From the NCBI GenBank assembly GCA_947652605.1, contig OX393577.1, positions 2,418,868 through 2,482,867 of the forward strand: a DNA stretch of 64,000 bases, in the 5' to 3' direction. This DNA comes from Elmis aenea (taxonomy: Eukaryota > Arthropoda > Insecta > Coleoptera > Elmidae). Of the stretch, positions 13,301-23,089 are shown one piece after another. The translations under genes and the position numbers were made by a program. Numbering within the stretch: the first letter of the stretch is position 1; the number at the start of each line of letters is the position of its first letter. The notes under the pieces were generated by a model, which did not search any database, was not told the DNA's origin, and worked only from the letters and a program-made list of their open reading frames with translations.

Positions 13301-14933
13301 GGGAATACTCACTTTTGAAAAATTGTGCAAATGGCTGAAGTGTGTCGAGAAAAAGGTTTTAAAGATGTATTAATCGGTGCAAATGATCTTGCAAAGATTA
13401 AGATGTGGTTCCACAATTCCAGTTGAAACGTTTACGGAAACGCAAAAGGCAATTTGCATACAAGTCCTCAGACGACTCTGTTGTTGATGCAAAGGAAGCA
13501 TACACAATAAACTGTTTTAATCAAGTGTTAGATAAAACACTGCAGTCTCTTCAACCTCGATTGAAACAATTAAAGAGACCCTAGATGTATTTAGTTTTTT
13601 ATGGACATCACAATCAATCCAAAAAGACTACATTAAAATGTGCTGCTGATTTCCAAATTGCTTTAAAATACGGCGAATCGGTGGACTTAAATGGATTCTT
13701 GTTGGTGGAAGAAATATACTTAAATATTTGGCTTGTAATAATCGTCCAACCTCGTTTCCAAATTTATTTATTGCACTAAGGATCTTCCTTACAGTACCGG
13801 TAACAGTATCTGCGGGCGAAAGAAGTTTTTCAAAATTAAAATTAATTAAAACGTATTTACGATCCACTATTTCTGAAGAACGTTTAAATTCACTCGCAAT
13901 TATGTCAATTCAAAGTGAAGTCATGAGGGAGATGGACTTCGACAACCTATTAAAAGGTTTTGCGGAAGCAAAATCTAGAAAGATTAATTTTATTTGAGTT
14001 TCTATTTTGTTTCTAAAAATATGAGTTGTTTCCTTCAAAGTAGATTGCATAATATTATTTTCACTGATTTTAACGCTTCTTCCACTTCTAAAAGTATATT
14101 TGTTAAGCTTTTTATTAAACGCTTAAAGTTTCTCCGCCGCGTTTTGAACTATTTTCTCTATTATTGCAATCCATACCGTTTCGAGGGAGATTAAAGCTTA
14201 ACAAAAACAAACTCGATAAGCCAAAGTTTACTCTGTACGGCTTTTTTGTTTGCCAAGCTTCAAACCTCATTGAAAAGACAGATTTGTAACGGCTTTAGAA
14301 CAGATAGTTAACAATTTCACAATGTCACAAATTCTTCCAGAATTCTTAAGAGTTATAGAATAAATCTATACAATACCTTAAAACTACTTTTAAAGGCACT
14401 GATCAAAATATCTGGATAGCTTAATCATTTTTTAAATATTAAAAATCTGTCGTGAACTGAAGATTTAAAAATTCATAAACCATAAATAATTGTATTCTTA
14501 AGGAAACTCGCTACTACAAGTACTACACCTCGTACTATTTCTTTCCTGTAATGCAAGTCGAAAATGTCAACAATGATTGTAACTCTTGCTCTTTCTTTTA
14601 TGTATTTTATTGCATTTTAATTGTAAATGTTTTTTTTTTTGTAGCTTTCACACAGAACCAATACGTCGAGAAAGGGGTCAATTCAACGTAAGAACAGATT
14701 CGCATTTCATTGAACCAGGTTTTATTAGCGTATACGCGTACGGATGCGAACCAAAGCTTAGACAACATCGCAGAAGTTACCAAGAGGAGGATGAAGATAT
14801 GTCTAGGGAAATGGAAGATATATTCATAAAGGGTATTAGATCACTTCTAACGAACTACATGCAAAAAGAGCTTCAACCCGCCATCAAAGAAACTCTCATG
14901 ACCAATTTAGGATACACCATATCTTACGGTTAA
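4305..14933 (+). CDS. Secreted four-cysteine insect protein, family uncertain (three exons)
   Basis: Spliced model: 4305-4404, 12301-12775, 14645-14933. The phases agree (1, then 2) and give 287 residues. The first exon encodes a signal peptide (MYLIMWMLFVWALSVIGSSA), so the product should be exported. The mature part has four cysteines (in HQCSER, DKCRFD, DSCSMI, YGCEPK), a basic segment LEKMRRRQ, a beta-rich middle (LLFNDLSISGRVNLF, MILRLRRAGIG) and a helical acidic C-terminus ending LGYTISYG. The shape recalls the insect juvenile-hormone-binding/takeout-like or group-7 allergen lipid-binding families, but I cannot place it in either. The 7.9-kb first intron and 1.9-kb second intron contain transposons. 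AATAAA follows at 14996. Exons 2 and 3 are firm; the assignment of exon 1, far upstream, is less sure. Confidence 0.65.
4610..6014. repeat. Long terminal-inverted-repeat element (outer)
   Basis: The first ~205 bases (from ACAGGGTGTTTTACTTTTCG) reappear inverted at about 5810-6014, with scattered mismatches. The interior holds a block (about 4894-5196) repeated at 36505-36810, and a second inverted-repeat element at 5496-5801. No transposase is visible, so it is non-autonomous. It lies in intron 1 of the secreted-protein gene. Confidence 0.65.
5496..5801. repeat. Nested inverted-repeat element (inner)
   Basis: It starts ACAGGGTAGTCCTAATTCGA and ends with the inverted equivalent (TCGAATTTGGACCACCTTGT). 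The termini match the longer element at 51560-52183 and the piece at 30442. It sits inside the 4610-6014 element. Confidence 0.6.
6015..7199. other. Intron sequence, nothing identified
   Basis: Part of intron 1 of the secreted-protein gene. A slightly GC-richer patch at about 6205-6410 is open for 67 codons but resembles nothing I know. Confidence 0.4.
7200..7460. repeat. Two diverged tandem units of about 158 bp
   Basis: The string CATTAATCTRTTTTTCC recurs at 7227 and 7385, followed in both by AAAAACTTGATGTGATAGCG. A reversed relative of this last motif is at about 31500-31540, so this is a dispersed repeat that has duplicated here. Confidence 0.5.
7461..8981. other. Intron sequence with a single transposon-like end
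   Basis: AT-rich, no exon seen. At about 7965 an ACACCCTGTATAG string resembles the end of the CAGGGTG-type elements found elsewhere in the window, but I could not find its partner. Confidence 0.4.
8982..9625. repeat. AGGGTGACCAGA-type element, copy 1
   Basis: Termini are GGTGCCAGACC on the left and TCTGGCCACCCT on the right, an imperfect inverted repeat. The full length is paralleled by 37069-37695. Inside, 9296-9525 is itself an inverted repeat (TGTCCCAAAAGTGATTATCT against AGTCACTTTTGGGACACT). The same inner structure is present in the other copy, so the inner insertion predates the spread of the outer element. Confidence 0.6.
9626..12300. other. Remainder of intron 1, nothing identified
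   Basis: AT-rich sequence ending in the acceptor before 12301. Short open frames here have no family features. Confidence 0.4.
12870..13997 (+). pseudogene. Decayed hAT transposase (ZMYM1-like type)
   Basis: The block opens with CAGGGCCGGCCTTAAGC, typical of a hAT end. Broken frames follow in different registers (12934-13197, 13182-13373, 13728-13997). The last carries the hAT C-terminal dimerisation signature, with PVTVSAGERSFSKLKLIKTY followed by RLNSLAIMSIQ. Frameshifts and stops separate the pieces, and the catalytic core is not recognisable. It lies wholly inside intron 2 of the secreted-protein gene, in the same orientation. Confidence 0.75.
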
Positions 14934-14995
14934 TTTTACAAAGAAACTGACGCACTCAAACATCGATTTAGCTTTTAAATTAAATTAACTCCTGT

Positions 14996-15001
14996 AATAA
15001 A
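14996..15001 (+). promoter_or_regulatory. Poly(A) signal of the secreted-protein gene
   Basis: AATAAA 63 bases after the stop codon at 14931-14933. Confidence 0.6.
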
Positions 15002-15145
15002 GTATTTAATAATAACTTTATCGTTTTATTCACACAATTTTTGCGATAGACTAATTCCGGCCCTGTAATTTAGAGGGACCCGATTCGACCCCGGAAAAAT
15101 TGTAATAAATAATAATATCGCAAAAATCACAAACGCCCTCTATGA

Positions 15146-16427
15146 ATGGGGCCCAAAGGCTTAATCCGGCACCGAGACAGTGTTTTGGGGATGGTCAATA
15201 TCAAACCAACTTACAGACTAAGACAAATTTTGCTTGAATTAGATGTCTCTAAGTCAGCGGTATTTAAAATATTAAAGAAGAACCGACACCATCCCTATAA
15301 ACCTCAATGTCATCAAGAGATATTTCCTGCCAATGTGCCAATGAAGAAAATAGGAAAATGAGAAATGCAAGAACATGCAAGTAATGATCGTCGAATTATT
15401 TCATCAGTTTTGTTTCACAGACGAATACACTTTCACGTTGGATAACGAACCAAATGTTCAAAACATTCAATATCAGGAAAATCCTAGAATTAATATTTCC
15501 ACGAGAACTCAGTATCCTCAAAAAGTTAATATTTGGGCTAGGATTTTTAATAACAAAATTATTGGTCCATTTTAAATTAAAGGTAATTGGTTATTTATGT
15601 TCAGAAACGTAAACCTGCATTAAATTTAATTAAGCCAATAGATAGGAGATTGAAAATAGTTAGTTTTTCACTGTAACTCTAATTTTAGGTATAATTTTTA
15701 ATAATCAAAAATTGTGCAATAATCTTCACAGCTAATTAAAGTGTTGTATTAACTATAATCAATTCACATGCACATTATGACGTTTAGAAACATTTTCAGT
15801 AGATAGCAGTTCTAATTTCTAATTTAATTGAAAATTCTTTTGCCTCTCATATTATATGCTCATACAAATACTTAACAAATAACTCGAAAACAAACAGGTA
15901 TTGCCCTCTTGTAGCTGTATTTTAATTTTCTGTGTTTGGAAATGGACGTATGAATTTATAAAATATACGTACAATGGGAGCAACCTGTTTATGTAATGTG
16001 TTAAACAAGAATAAAGCATTGCAAGTACGCTACTTTAATTTTAAAACGTCAAGATTACTGAAAAAAATACACATCCGATAATACATCTATTTCCTTTTAG
16101 CATAGCACGTACGCGACTTTTTTATTTAAACGTCAAAATTGGTCAAAAACACAAATCCCATAATTTATCTATCTCCTTTTACCTGATAAGTCTATACCGT
16201 ACAAAAGATGTACCGTAACGCGTAATGTAGTGGGAATAACTAAATCACAACAAATGACGTCATAGATTTATTAAAAGTTCAATTTTAGCCTTAATAACAA
16301 CAATTAGGGTAAAATTAAACAATACGTGTCCATTCAAATCGAATAAGCGTTCAATAAATGCAAAATGCAAAGCCCAAATTGACAGAAGTTTAGCATTACG
16401 AAATACGCGGGATTTTTTATTTTCAAA
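15146..16427 (+). mobile_element. Tc1/mariner-like element, copy 1 (dead)
   Basis: Two broken frames (15146-15361 and about 15375-15575) give a helix-turn-helix stretch (LELDVSKSAVFKILKKN) and part of a DDE transposase core (CFTDEYTFTLDNEPN, then INISTRTQYPQKVNIWARI). Reading ends after NNKIIGPF, so the last catalytic acidic residue is missing. The non-coding sequence that follows matches 53990-54880 closely, including the motif TACCGTAACGCGTAATG. The copy is split at its right end by the gypsy insertion at 16432. Confidence 0.7.
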
Positions 16428-16431
16428 ATAT
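16428..16431. repeat. Left target-site duplication ATAT of the gypsy element
   Basis: ATAT directly abuts the TGTCACA terminus, and the same four bases follow the TGTGACA terminus at 18199-18202. Confidence 0.6.
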
Positions 16432-16616
16432 TGTCACACATAAACATTTAATAATGTAGATTTGTTATTGTAAACTCATTTCGTAAGCTCCGTTTAGTAG
16501 CTTACATGATACACTATGCAGAGTCAGCTCTATTTGCAATATGTAATATGTTATAACTGTGTCACAGCAAGCAAATAGAGCTGAAGCAATCAAGTACGGC
16601 CTTATGTGTTTCCTTT
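16432..16616 (-). repeat. Truncated LTR (3' LTR end)
   Basis: Begins TGTCACACATAAACATTTAA as the full LTR does and matches it with few differences up to about 16616. There the sequence jumps directly into reverse transcriptase, marking the deletion junction. Confidence 0.8.
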
Positions 16617-17693
16617 AGTAGTTACACAGACCAGCAAAACTTTGTATTTGTTTTACCGTTGTTGGTGTCGGAAAATCCCGGATGGCTTCTAGTTTCTCCT
16701 CGTCTAACTTGATGCCTTCGGTGTTGACCACGTAGCCAAGCAGTTTTACTTCTGGCTGGGCATATACGCATTTACTGGGTTTGAGCGTTAACCCCGCCGA
16801 TCGTAACCTCTGAAGCACTTTCTCAAGACGTTGAAGATGTTCCTCGAAGGTGTCAGAGAAGACGATGATGTCGTCCAATGTCGTCCATGTACACTAGAAC
16901 TTCAACCCATTTCATCCCTTGGAAAACTTGATCGGCAAGAAATTGAAACGTAGATGGCGCGTTGCACAGTCCGAATGGTAACACATTGAATTCGTACAGA
17001 CCGTGTCCCTGAGCCACAAAAGCTGTATATTATTTGCAGTCCTCTCGAATAGGTACTTGGTAGTAACTTTGTTGGAGGTCTAAAACTGAGAAGAATTTGG
17101 CTCCCCCTAGGTATGTTAGCATCTCTTCGATGTTGCAACTATTGTAACTTGACTTTTTCGTGACCTCGTTAAGCTTGCGGTAGTCCACACAGAACCTTGT
17201 TCCATTATCCTTCTTCTTAACGAGTATTACTGGACTAGCCCATGGAGATTGGCTTGTCCGAATGATGTCGTGTTGGATCATTTCGTTGATCTGATCTCGG
17301 ACCACTTCTCTTTCCTTGTGGGAGATCTTGTACGGTCGAGATTTGATGGGAGTAGCTCCTTGCACGTCTATCGTGTGTTCCACTAAATGAGTGTGTCCCA
17401 GTTCCTCTGTGTTGACAGCAAACACATCATTCTTGTAATAGCCCCCCAAGCCTTTCCTTGTCCCGGGGATCGAGATCCTTCCGTAGCTGGTGGTTTATTT
17501 CGTCGAGGTTGGGTTTTGCTTCAGTATAGAATAACGGCTACTCTATGACCACCGGCAGTTTACAATTGTTTCTGTGTGTACTGTTTTTGGTGTTAAAGGT
17601 AAGGAAATACATGGCCAAACTCACAGCTGTCATTTTGTTCGCGTTTTTTCTAAATTAAAGCTGTGGGTCCAGCTTTCCCGAAGGAGGAAGTAA

Positions 17694-18198
17694 TGTCACA
17701 CATAAACATTTAATAATGTAGATTTGTTATTGTAAACGCATTTCGTAAATTCCGTTTAGTAGGTTACATGATACACTATGCAGAGTCAGCTCTATTTGCA
17801 ATATGTAATATGTTATAACTGTGTCACAGCAAGCAAATAGAGCTGAAGCAATCAAGTACGGCCTTATGTGTTTCCTTGTTATACGTCATAGTCTTTTAGC
17901 TGACTCAGGGTAAATATTGGTAGAAAGTCTTCCCAAATTATAGGAGGACAGTAGACAGTAGAGAGTCAAGAGTCGACAGTCAACAGTCGTCGGTCGTAGA
18001 GCAACCGGCCGAGATGGCCGTAATTACCCTGGGTCCAGTGAGTCAACATTCTGTAAGATCTGTTTGTCAATGTGTTCATCTGGTTCTTATAATAAATCTG
18101 CCCAATTTCATAGTTATCAATTAGCTTCATTATAATTCCCGAGCTACCCCCCAAGCGCACATTGTCTTTAAGGTTTAGGCCTTAAAGCCGTTGTGACA
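17694..18198 (-). repeat. Full-length LTR (505 bp)
   Basis: Bounded by TGTCACA and TGTGACA inverted ends. It contains degenerate direct repeats built on GACAGTAGA/GTCGACAGTC at about 17948-18000. A possible transcription or regulatory role of these repeats is untested. Confidence 0.8.
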
Positions 18199-18434
18199 AT
18201 ATCACGTTAATGAAAAATGATAAATAATACTACATTTATTTTAAAAACAACACATATATTCAACAAATATGACAAAATATTTAAGTCACAAAACTATATA
18301 ACAAATATAATAAATAAACAGTTTTTACTACAACGATTTCTATTTGTACCAACAATGTTCAGGATATTGGTTCATATGAAACGATAACTTAACAGTAAGT
18401 TTACAAATATAAATAAAATACCAAACTTAAACAT

Positions 18435-18758
18435 TTAAAGTGTTCCTTTCGCGTTCATTACAGACAGTGGCATAGAAATCAAAATTAAACAAGCAACTCC
18501 AAACAGAATCATGTACAAGAAAAAATCAGTCCACCAATAATACTTCGCTTCAGAAAATACATAAATAAACTCAACAATAGCCCAAAGCTCCACACACTAT
18601 GTAGAAAATACCCACGATAAGTCTAAAAATGTTTGAAAAAGGTCCACTCCACACTCCACTACTAACAGCAAGTGGGCTTCTTATCCACAGTTTACCAAAA
18701 AATAAAAATGTTTCAATACAACCAAAAAATTGTAGAAAAAGCACAAGGAAAATCAATC
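18435..18758 (-). pseudogene. Frameshifted multi-span membrane-protein exon, unknown family
   Basis: A strong acceptor (long T run then AAG) precedes 18758. The first frame encodes hydrophobic sequence with ETFLFFGKLWIRSPLAVSSG and then GIFYIVCGALGYC before TGA at 18571. One base out of register, the reading continues as EFIYVFSEAKYYWWTDFF and a further membrane span to TAA at 18435. The two halves look like one protein of about three membrane segments split by a single frameshift near 18571-18582, either real or an assembly error. No upstream exons were found; it lies 0.9 kb beyond the carrier gene's stop on the same strand. TTTATT at about 18234 could be its poly(A) signal. Confidence 0.45.
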
Positions 18759-19623
18759 CTTAAAAAAAAATCATTCATAATAACAGGGATTACCCATCAA
18801 AATGTTTCATGCCAAAAAGGACATAAGAGCCTTCAAGACATAAATCATCCAGTGTGCTTTTATACAATTTGTATTACATTTCTCCTCTTATCTATGCATT
18901 GCTCCATGGCAGGTGTCAGAGTAGGTTCATGCATGCAGTTTGTTTTAAAACAAATTAAAAAATATTCACAGCACACAAAAAACGTAACAAATAGAAAATA
19001 TAAAATGACTAGTATAACACATTCTGTTGATTGAGACAAGATCAAATCCGTCAATAAAAATAAAAACCAAATTTTAAGGCCAAGTGGAAAAAGGCAGTAA
19101 AGTTGATGTAAAAAGCTATTAACTATGGTATTACATACCCTGCAACAAATTAACTTACATACAAAACAACTTTTTTTTAAATATTTACAAATTTTTAAAA
19201 TATTTGAAAAAGTACTAATAGGAATTAAACCAATTGGTTATAAAAAAAAGTTACACTTTGAAACATAACTTCTCAACACTCTTAAGGTAATAACATTTTT
19301 TTGTTTTTCGTTCAAACTAAACTGAAAATTACTGTTTCAAAAATTATTGTGACAATCATGAAAAATTTTTTTAAATATTGCTAGCAGACTTTCTCAGTCA
19401 ATTATGGCACCAAATGTTTGCCAACTTAAATAATTATCTTAGTAACCAACGATTTACCACTAATGAGTATCCATAAAACTAATTATATTGATTCACAGAA
19501 TACATTTCACAAATATTCTGAAGGCAGATACATTGTATTAATAAATTAGCACCAAAATTTTTGTGAGTGTGGTTGCTACACTGGTGCAGCAGTATGTACC
19601 AAAATTTAATTACACCAAAAAAG
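18759..19623. other. 3' flank of the carrier gene
   Basis: AT-rich, probably the carrier's 3' UTR plus spacer. Short open frames at 18672-19054 on both strands mirror each other and show no family signature. Confidence 0.4.
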
Positions 19624-20565
19624 CTACGATCGTCCATCACTTATTAATTTACAAATCAGTTCAAAACTACTAAAATGTAAGGCTGTTGTACAGACAGCTT
19701 TCAAAAGGCTCGGACTAAGACCTTTAAAAAAACCAAAAAAACCTTCAATTTCGTAAACTTTCCGTAAACAGTCTACCATACCCTTACACACAAAAACCGT
19801 CCCAAATTCTTTCCTCGTATGTTCAAACCCTTGAATTTGCATTCTTTTTTTAGCAAGATCTAAAGGATAAATTGAAGTCTTCGCACATAAACCTGCTAGA
19901 CTACCTGAAACGGCACTACCCACAAACGTAAAGCTAGACGAATCGACACTTGCTAATTTTCTATAGACACCGTCGAAAAACTTGTAACACATAAACTGTA
20001 CACCGGCATGAGGCCCTATCTGTATAAATGCTGGTAACATTCCCCGAAATAAAACTAGAGGCCCCTCTTGAACACATATGCGTCTAAGTGCTCCAAAAAC
20101 ACTTGTGTATATCTTTTTACTTTCACTTTGTGCAACAAGTCGTGTACGTACAACATCGAAAGGAAATGAAGTTACCGTAGCACAACAACCTGCTAATGCA
20201 CCACATGTAAAGTTCACTAGAAATTTGTGTCTATCACTCAAATGAACTAAATTCGCCTGTTTTGTTAGAATATCGAAACACCAAAATTGTGTGAGTCCAT
20301 ACACAATGGAAAGATATTGTGCAGGTACGTGGCCTTTCCATAAAGATTTTATACCTTCCTCACGAACTATTACACTAACCGCCTGTGGTACTGAACGATA
20401 TTTAGAAATAAAGGAATGAGAAATTGGTTCTACTTGTAATTGAAATCTAATTTTTACAACATCAAGAGGTTGACATATAGCTCTAGTAATAAATCCTGAT
20501 GATGCACCTGCAAACATCACATCCAACTGAGTTAATTTTCTTGATGAGCCACCATAGCCAACCAT
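19624..20565 (-). CDS. Tpc1: Mitochondrial thiamine pyrophosphate carrier (SLC25A19-type)
   Basis: An uninterrupted 313-residue frame, the usual size for the mitochondrial carrier family. The three repeats each carry the carrier signature: PLDVVKIRF near residue 33, PFDVVRTRL near 139 and PLDLAKKRM near 239. Each is followed by the second half-motif (EGIKSLWKGHVPA, EGPLVLFRGMLPA, EGFFGFFKGLSPS). The sequence around QLDVMFAGASSGFITRAICQ is characteristic of the thiamine pyrophosphate subgroup. That subgroup imports thiamine diphosphate across the inner membrane for pyruvate, 2-oxoglutarate and branched-chain keto-acid dehydrogenases. The ATG follows an acceptor-like T-run/TAG nine bases upstream, so a 5' UTR intron probably reaches a GTAAGT donor near 20755. 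It is divergent from RNPC3. Confidence 0.9.
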   Translation of the reverse strand: MVGYGGSSRKLTQLDVMFAGASSGFITRAICQPLDVVKIRFQLQVEPISHSFISKYRSVPQAVSVIVREEGIKSLWKGHVPAQYLSIVYGLTQFWCFDILTKQANLVHLSDRHKFLVNFTCGALAGCCATVTSFPFDVVRTRLVAQSESKKIYTSVFGALRRICVQEGPLVLFRGMLPAFIQIGPHAGVQFMCYKFFDGVYRKLASVDSSSFTFVGSAVSGSLAGLCAKTSIYPLDLAKKRMQIQGFEHTRKEFGTVFVCKGMVDCLRKVYEIEGFFGFFKGLSPSLLKAVCTTALHFSSFELICKLISDGRS

Positions 20566-21644
20566 CGACCTAAAAAAAATTATATAAATTTAAGGATTTT
20601 CGATACACAACGAAAAATGTTACCCATCAAAAATTAACGAATCATGACAATCAGTTACAATATAGCAACAAAAGTTACACTAGTAACATTGCAAAACAGA
20701 ACACAAAAATCGATATTTCATTGCTAATCAAATTTTAAGCCCTCTTATACTTACATTTTTAAACAATGTTGTTACAACATAGCTAGATTAAATTAATATA
20801 TTGTAGTTTAGCTTATCATAATGTCAAGGTAAAATATCTGTTATGCAGTTTCTTTAAAAATCAACAAACATTATGTAATTTTTAAGTTAAATGTTATGGC
20901 ACAGGAGTAAATGCAAATAATTATAGGTTATCTCCAAAGCAAATAATCAATATTAATTTGTATGAGCCAGATTACTCAAATAAAATTAATAAGAAAGAAA
21001 GAATATAAACAATTAATCGAGGCATGCAATTAAGACTTTCAATTATAATTTTAGTCGAAGGTTACTTTTTTATTTATTGTTGTAATTGATTATTGTCGCA
21101 ATGGGAATTAGTCAATACTGAACTATCAGTAGTTACAATCGTCTCTAGTAGTACTATTAGCGCTACTACCCACAAACGTCAACGGCATTATTGCAGGTTA
21201 ACTTNNNNNNNNNNNNNNNNNNNNNNNNNNNNNNNNNNNNNNNNNNNNNNNNNNNNNNNNNNNNNNNNNNNNNNNNNNNNNNNNNNNNNNNNNNNNNNNN
21301 NNNNNNNNNNNNNNNNNNNNNNNNNNNNNNNNNNNNNNNNNNNNNNNNNNNNNNNNNNNNNNNNNNNNNNNNNNNNNNNNNNNNNNNNNNNNNNNNNNNN
21401 NNNNAACTTTATCATTTAAATTCTCATTTCATTTTAAAGTTTTAAAGTGTATTTGTTATTATCGTTATTGGTAAGTCATTTATACATATACTTTCTCTTA
21501 AAATTATAAAGTATTTTTATTCAGTGAAATATAACTCTTAGGGAAAAAATATTCTTGTATTAGTGATTTTGCATAACTTAAAGGGTTTTAGAATACCAAG
21601 CCGCATCATAATGTTATGTTATTAATTTATTTATTTACAGAAAA
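20566..21644. promoter_or_regulatory. Shared divergent promoter region of the carrier and RNPC3
   Basis: The carrier reads left and RNPC3 reads right from this 1.1-kb interval. Each side has a probable untranslated first exon: donor GTAAGT near 20755 (minus) for the carrier, and donor GTAAGTC at 21471 (plus) for RNPC3, with acceptor TTTACAG ending at 21640. The core between the two start sites includes the sequence gap. Confidence 0.55.
21205..21404. other. Assembly gap (200 N)
   Basis: Exactly 200 undetermined bases, a conventional placeholder length, so the true size is unknown. It falls inside the divergent promoter region. Confidence 0.95.
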
Positions 21645-23000
21645 ATGGTTTGCGAAAATACACTGAAAATTAAAAATCTGCCCAAGGATCTGTCCAATGA
21701 CGAAAAGGAAGATCTCTTACGTCACTTTGGGGCCAGTCAAATTAAAATAATAAATTCAAATGTTAAACAAAAATCCATTGCGTTTGCAAAGTTTGGTTCT
21801 AAAGAGCTTGCCAAAAGTGTGTTGCTACGTTTACATCAAATGTCCATTTTAAATTCTCGATTATGTGTAGAATATGCTGATCATGACATTGGGCAAAATC
21901 ACACAAAAGTTAAAACAGTTGAAAATACTGAAACAAATACCAAAAAACACTTTAAAGCGTTTGTTAATAAGCTGAATGCTTGGAATAGTACAGTGTCATT
22001 TCATCAACCACCACCATCACATTTAAAATATGCCTACCCAAAACCAAATCGTGCTACTATTAACAATATGGCACATGCATTGGCCACTGTACCAAAATTT
22101 TATACTCAAGTTCTACACCTCATGAATAAAATGAATTTACCTCCACCTTTTTCAAATGTACCGGATCCGCCTCAAGTAGCGCTTAGACATCCTCTACATC
22201 AGCCATTTATAACAGTTAATAAACCACAGTTACATGTACCAGAAAGTAAGGGAATTGAAAATCAAGAAAGCTCATCAGAATCGGAACTAGAAAGTGGCGA
22301 TGATAATGATAAATTTAAAGAAATTATACCTCTTAAACGAAAACTACCACAAAAAAATATTATTAAAAGACAAAAATTTATTATACCACCGATTGCTCAA
22401 CCAAATACAGTTACCAAAATGGCAACAGAGGATATTTTTGAAAAAGTTGACTTACAGTCGCAACGCAAAATAGAAGTTAAAGTTTCTGCTGAAAGTCTAG
22501 AAAATAAAATATATGCAACTGAAGACAAAAATGTAGTAGCAGGATCATTTGGTATTATTTCACCACCTCATCCAACAAAAGCTGACACTACAGAAGAAAC
22601 AAAAGAAGTTGATAATGATATAGCAACAGTTATAACAGAAGAAGAACTTCAACATAACAGAATACCGAGTAAAGACTTGGGTGTATTGCCAGTGTTTAAA
22701 AATTACCACCCAGGTGCACCATCATGCCGATTATACATTAAAAATATTGCTAAAACTGTGGAATTAAAAGATTTAGAATTTATATACAAACGTTACAAAG
22801 AAGTTTACAAAGAAGATAAAGCACAGGAAAGTCTTTTCGATATTCGATTAATGCAAGAGGGGAGAATGAAAGGACAGGCATTTATTACTTTAGACAATGT
22901 ATCACTTGCTCAAAAAGCTCTAAAAGAAACAAACGGTTTTATACTTAAAGATAAACCTCTAGTAGTTGTATTTGCAAGATCTGCTGTGCCTAAGAAATAA
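21645..23000 (+). CDS. RNPC3: RNPC3, U11/U12 snRNP 65K RNA-binding protein
   Basis: A single coding exon of 451 residues, starting at the first ATG after a 5' UTR acceptor. An RNA-recognition motif lies at about residues 6-78 (TLKIKNLPKDLSNDEKEDLL ... CVEYA). A second, larger one lies at about 361-446 (CRLYIKNIAKTVELKDLEFI ... GRMKGQAFITL ... KPLVVVFARS). The linker is long, acidic and lysine-rich, with a proline-rich patch (NLPPPFSNVPDPPQ). This two-RRM layout with a short N-terminus is that of RNPC3. RNPC3 binds the 3' stem-loop of U12 snRNA through its C-terminal RRM and bridges U11 and U12 in the minor spliceosome. The stop is followed by AATAAA at 23090. Confidence 0.87.
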   Translation: MVCENTLKIKNLPKDLSNDEKEDLLRHFGASQIKIINSNVKQKSIAFAKFGSKELAKSVLLRLHQMSILNSRLCVEYADHDIGQNHTKVKTVENTETNTKKHFKAFVNKLNAWNSTVSFHQPPPSHLKYAYPKPNRATINNMAHALATVPKFYTQVLHLMNKMNLPPPFSNVPDPPQVALRHPLHQPFITVNKPQLHVPESKGIENQESSSESELESGDDNDKFKEIIPLKRKLPQKNIIKRQKFIIPPIAQPNTVTKMATEDIFEKVDLQSQRKIEVKVSAESLENKIYATEDKNVVAGSFGIISPPHPTKADTTEETKEVDNDIATVITEEELQHNRIPSKDLGVLPVFKNYHPGAPSCRLYIKNIAKTVELKDLEFIYKRYKEVYKEDKAQESLFDIRLMQEGRMKGQAFITLDNVSLAQKALKETNGFILKDKPLVVVFARSAVPKK

Positions 23001-23089
23001 AAAAGTTAAAGAATTTATATTTTTATTTAGTTCATAATCCTTAAGTTTTTCATGTAAAGTAATAATTTTTACTGTAAGATTTTAAAATT

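Larger units (their letters stand above)
16432..18198 (-). mobile_element. Internally deleted Ty3/gypsy LTR retrotransposon
   Basis: Read on the minus strand it has a complete 5' LTR (18198-17694), about 1.1 kb of interior and only the last 185 bases of the 3' LTR (16616-16432). Interior frames at 17449-17030 and 16878-16615 are reverse transcriptase, with YRKLNEV, FSVLDLQQSYYQ and, in the other frame, DDIIVFSDTFEEHLQRL. A stop near 17030 and a frameshift near 16880, at the catalytic YxDD position, disable it. Gag, protease, RNase H and integrase are absent. Flanking ATAT duplications show one insertion followed by internal deletion. It interrupts the mariner-like copy. Confidence 0.85.

Noticed and set aside
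17948..18000. Minisatellite independent of the retroelement
   Set aside because: The degenerate GACAGT repeats lie wholly within the LTR and are better seen as part of it.
21093..21445. Open frames running through the N gap
   Set aside because: They are open only because undetermined bases contain no stops.
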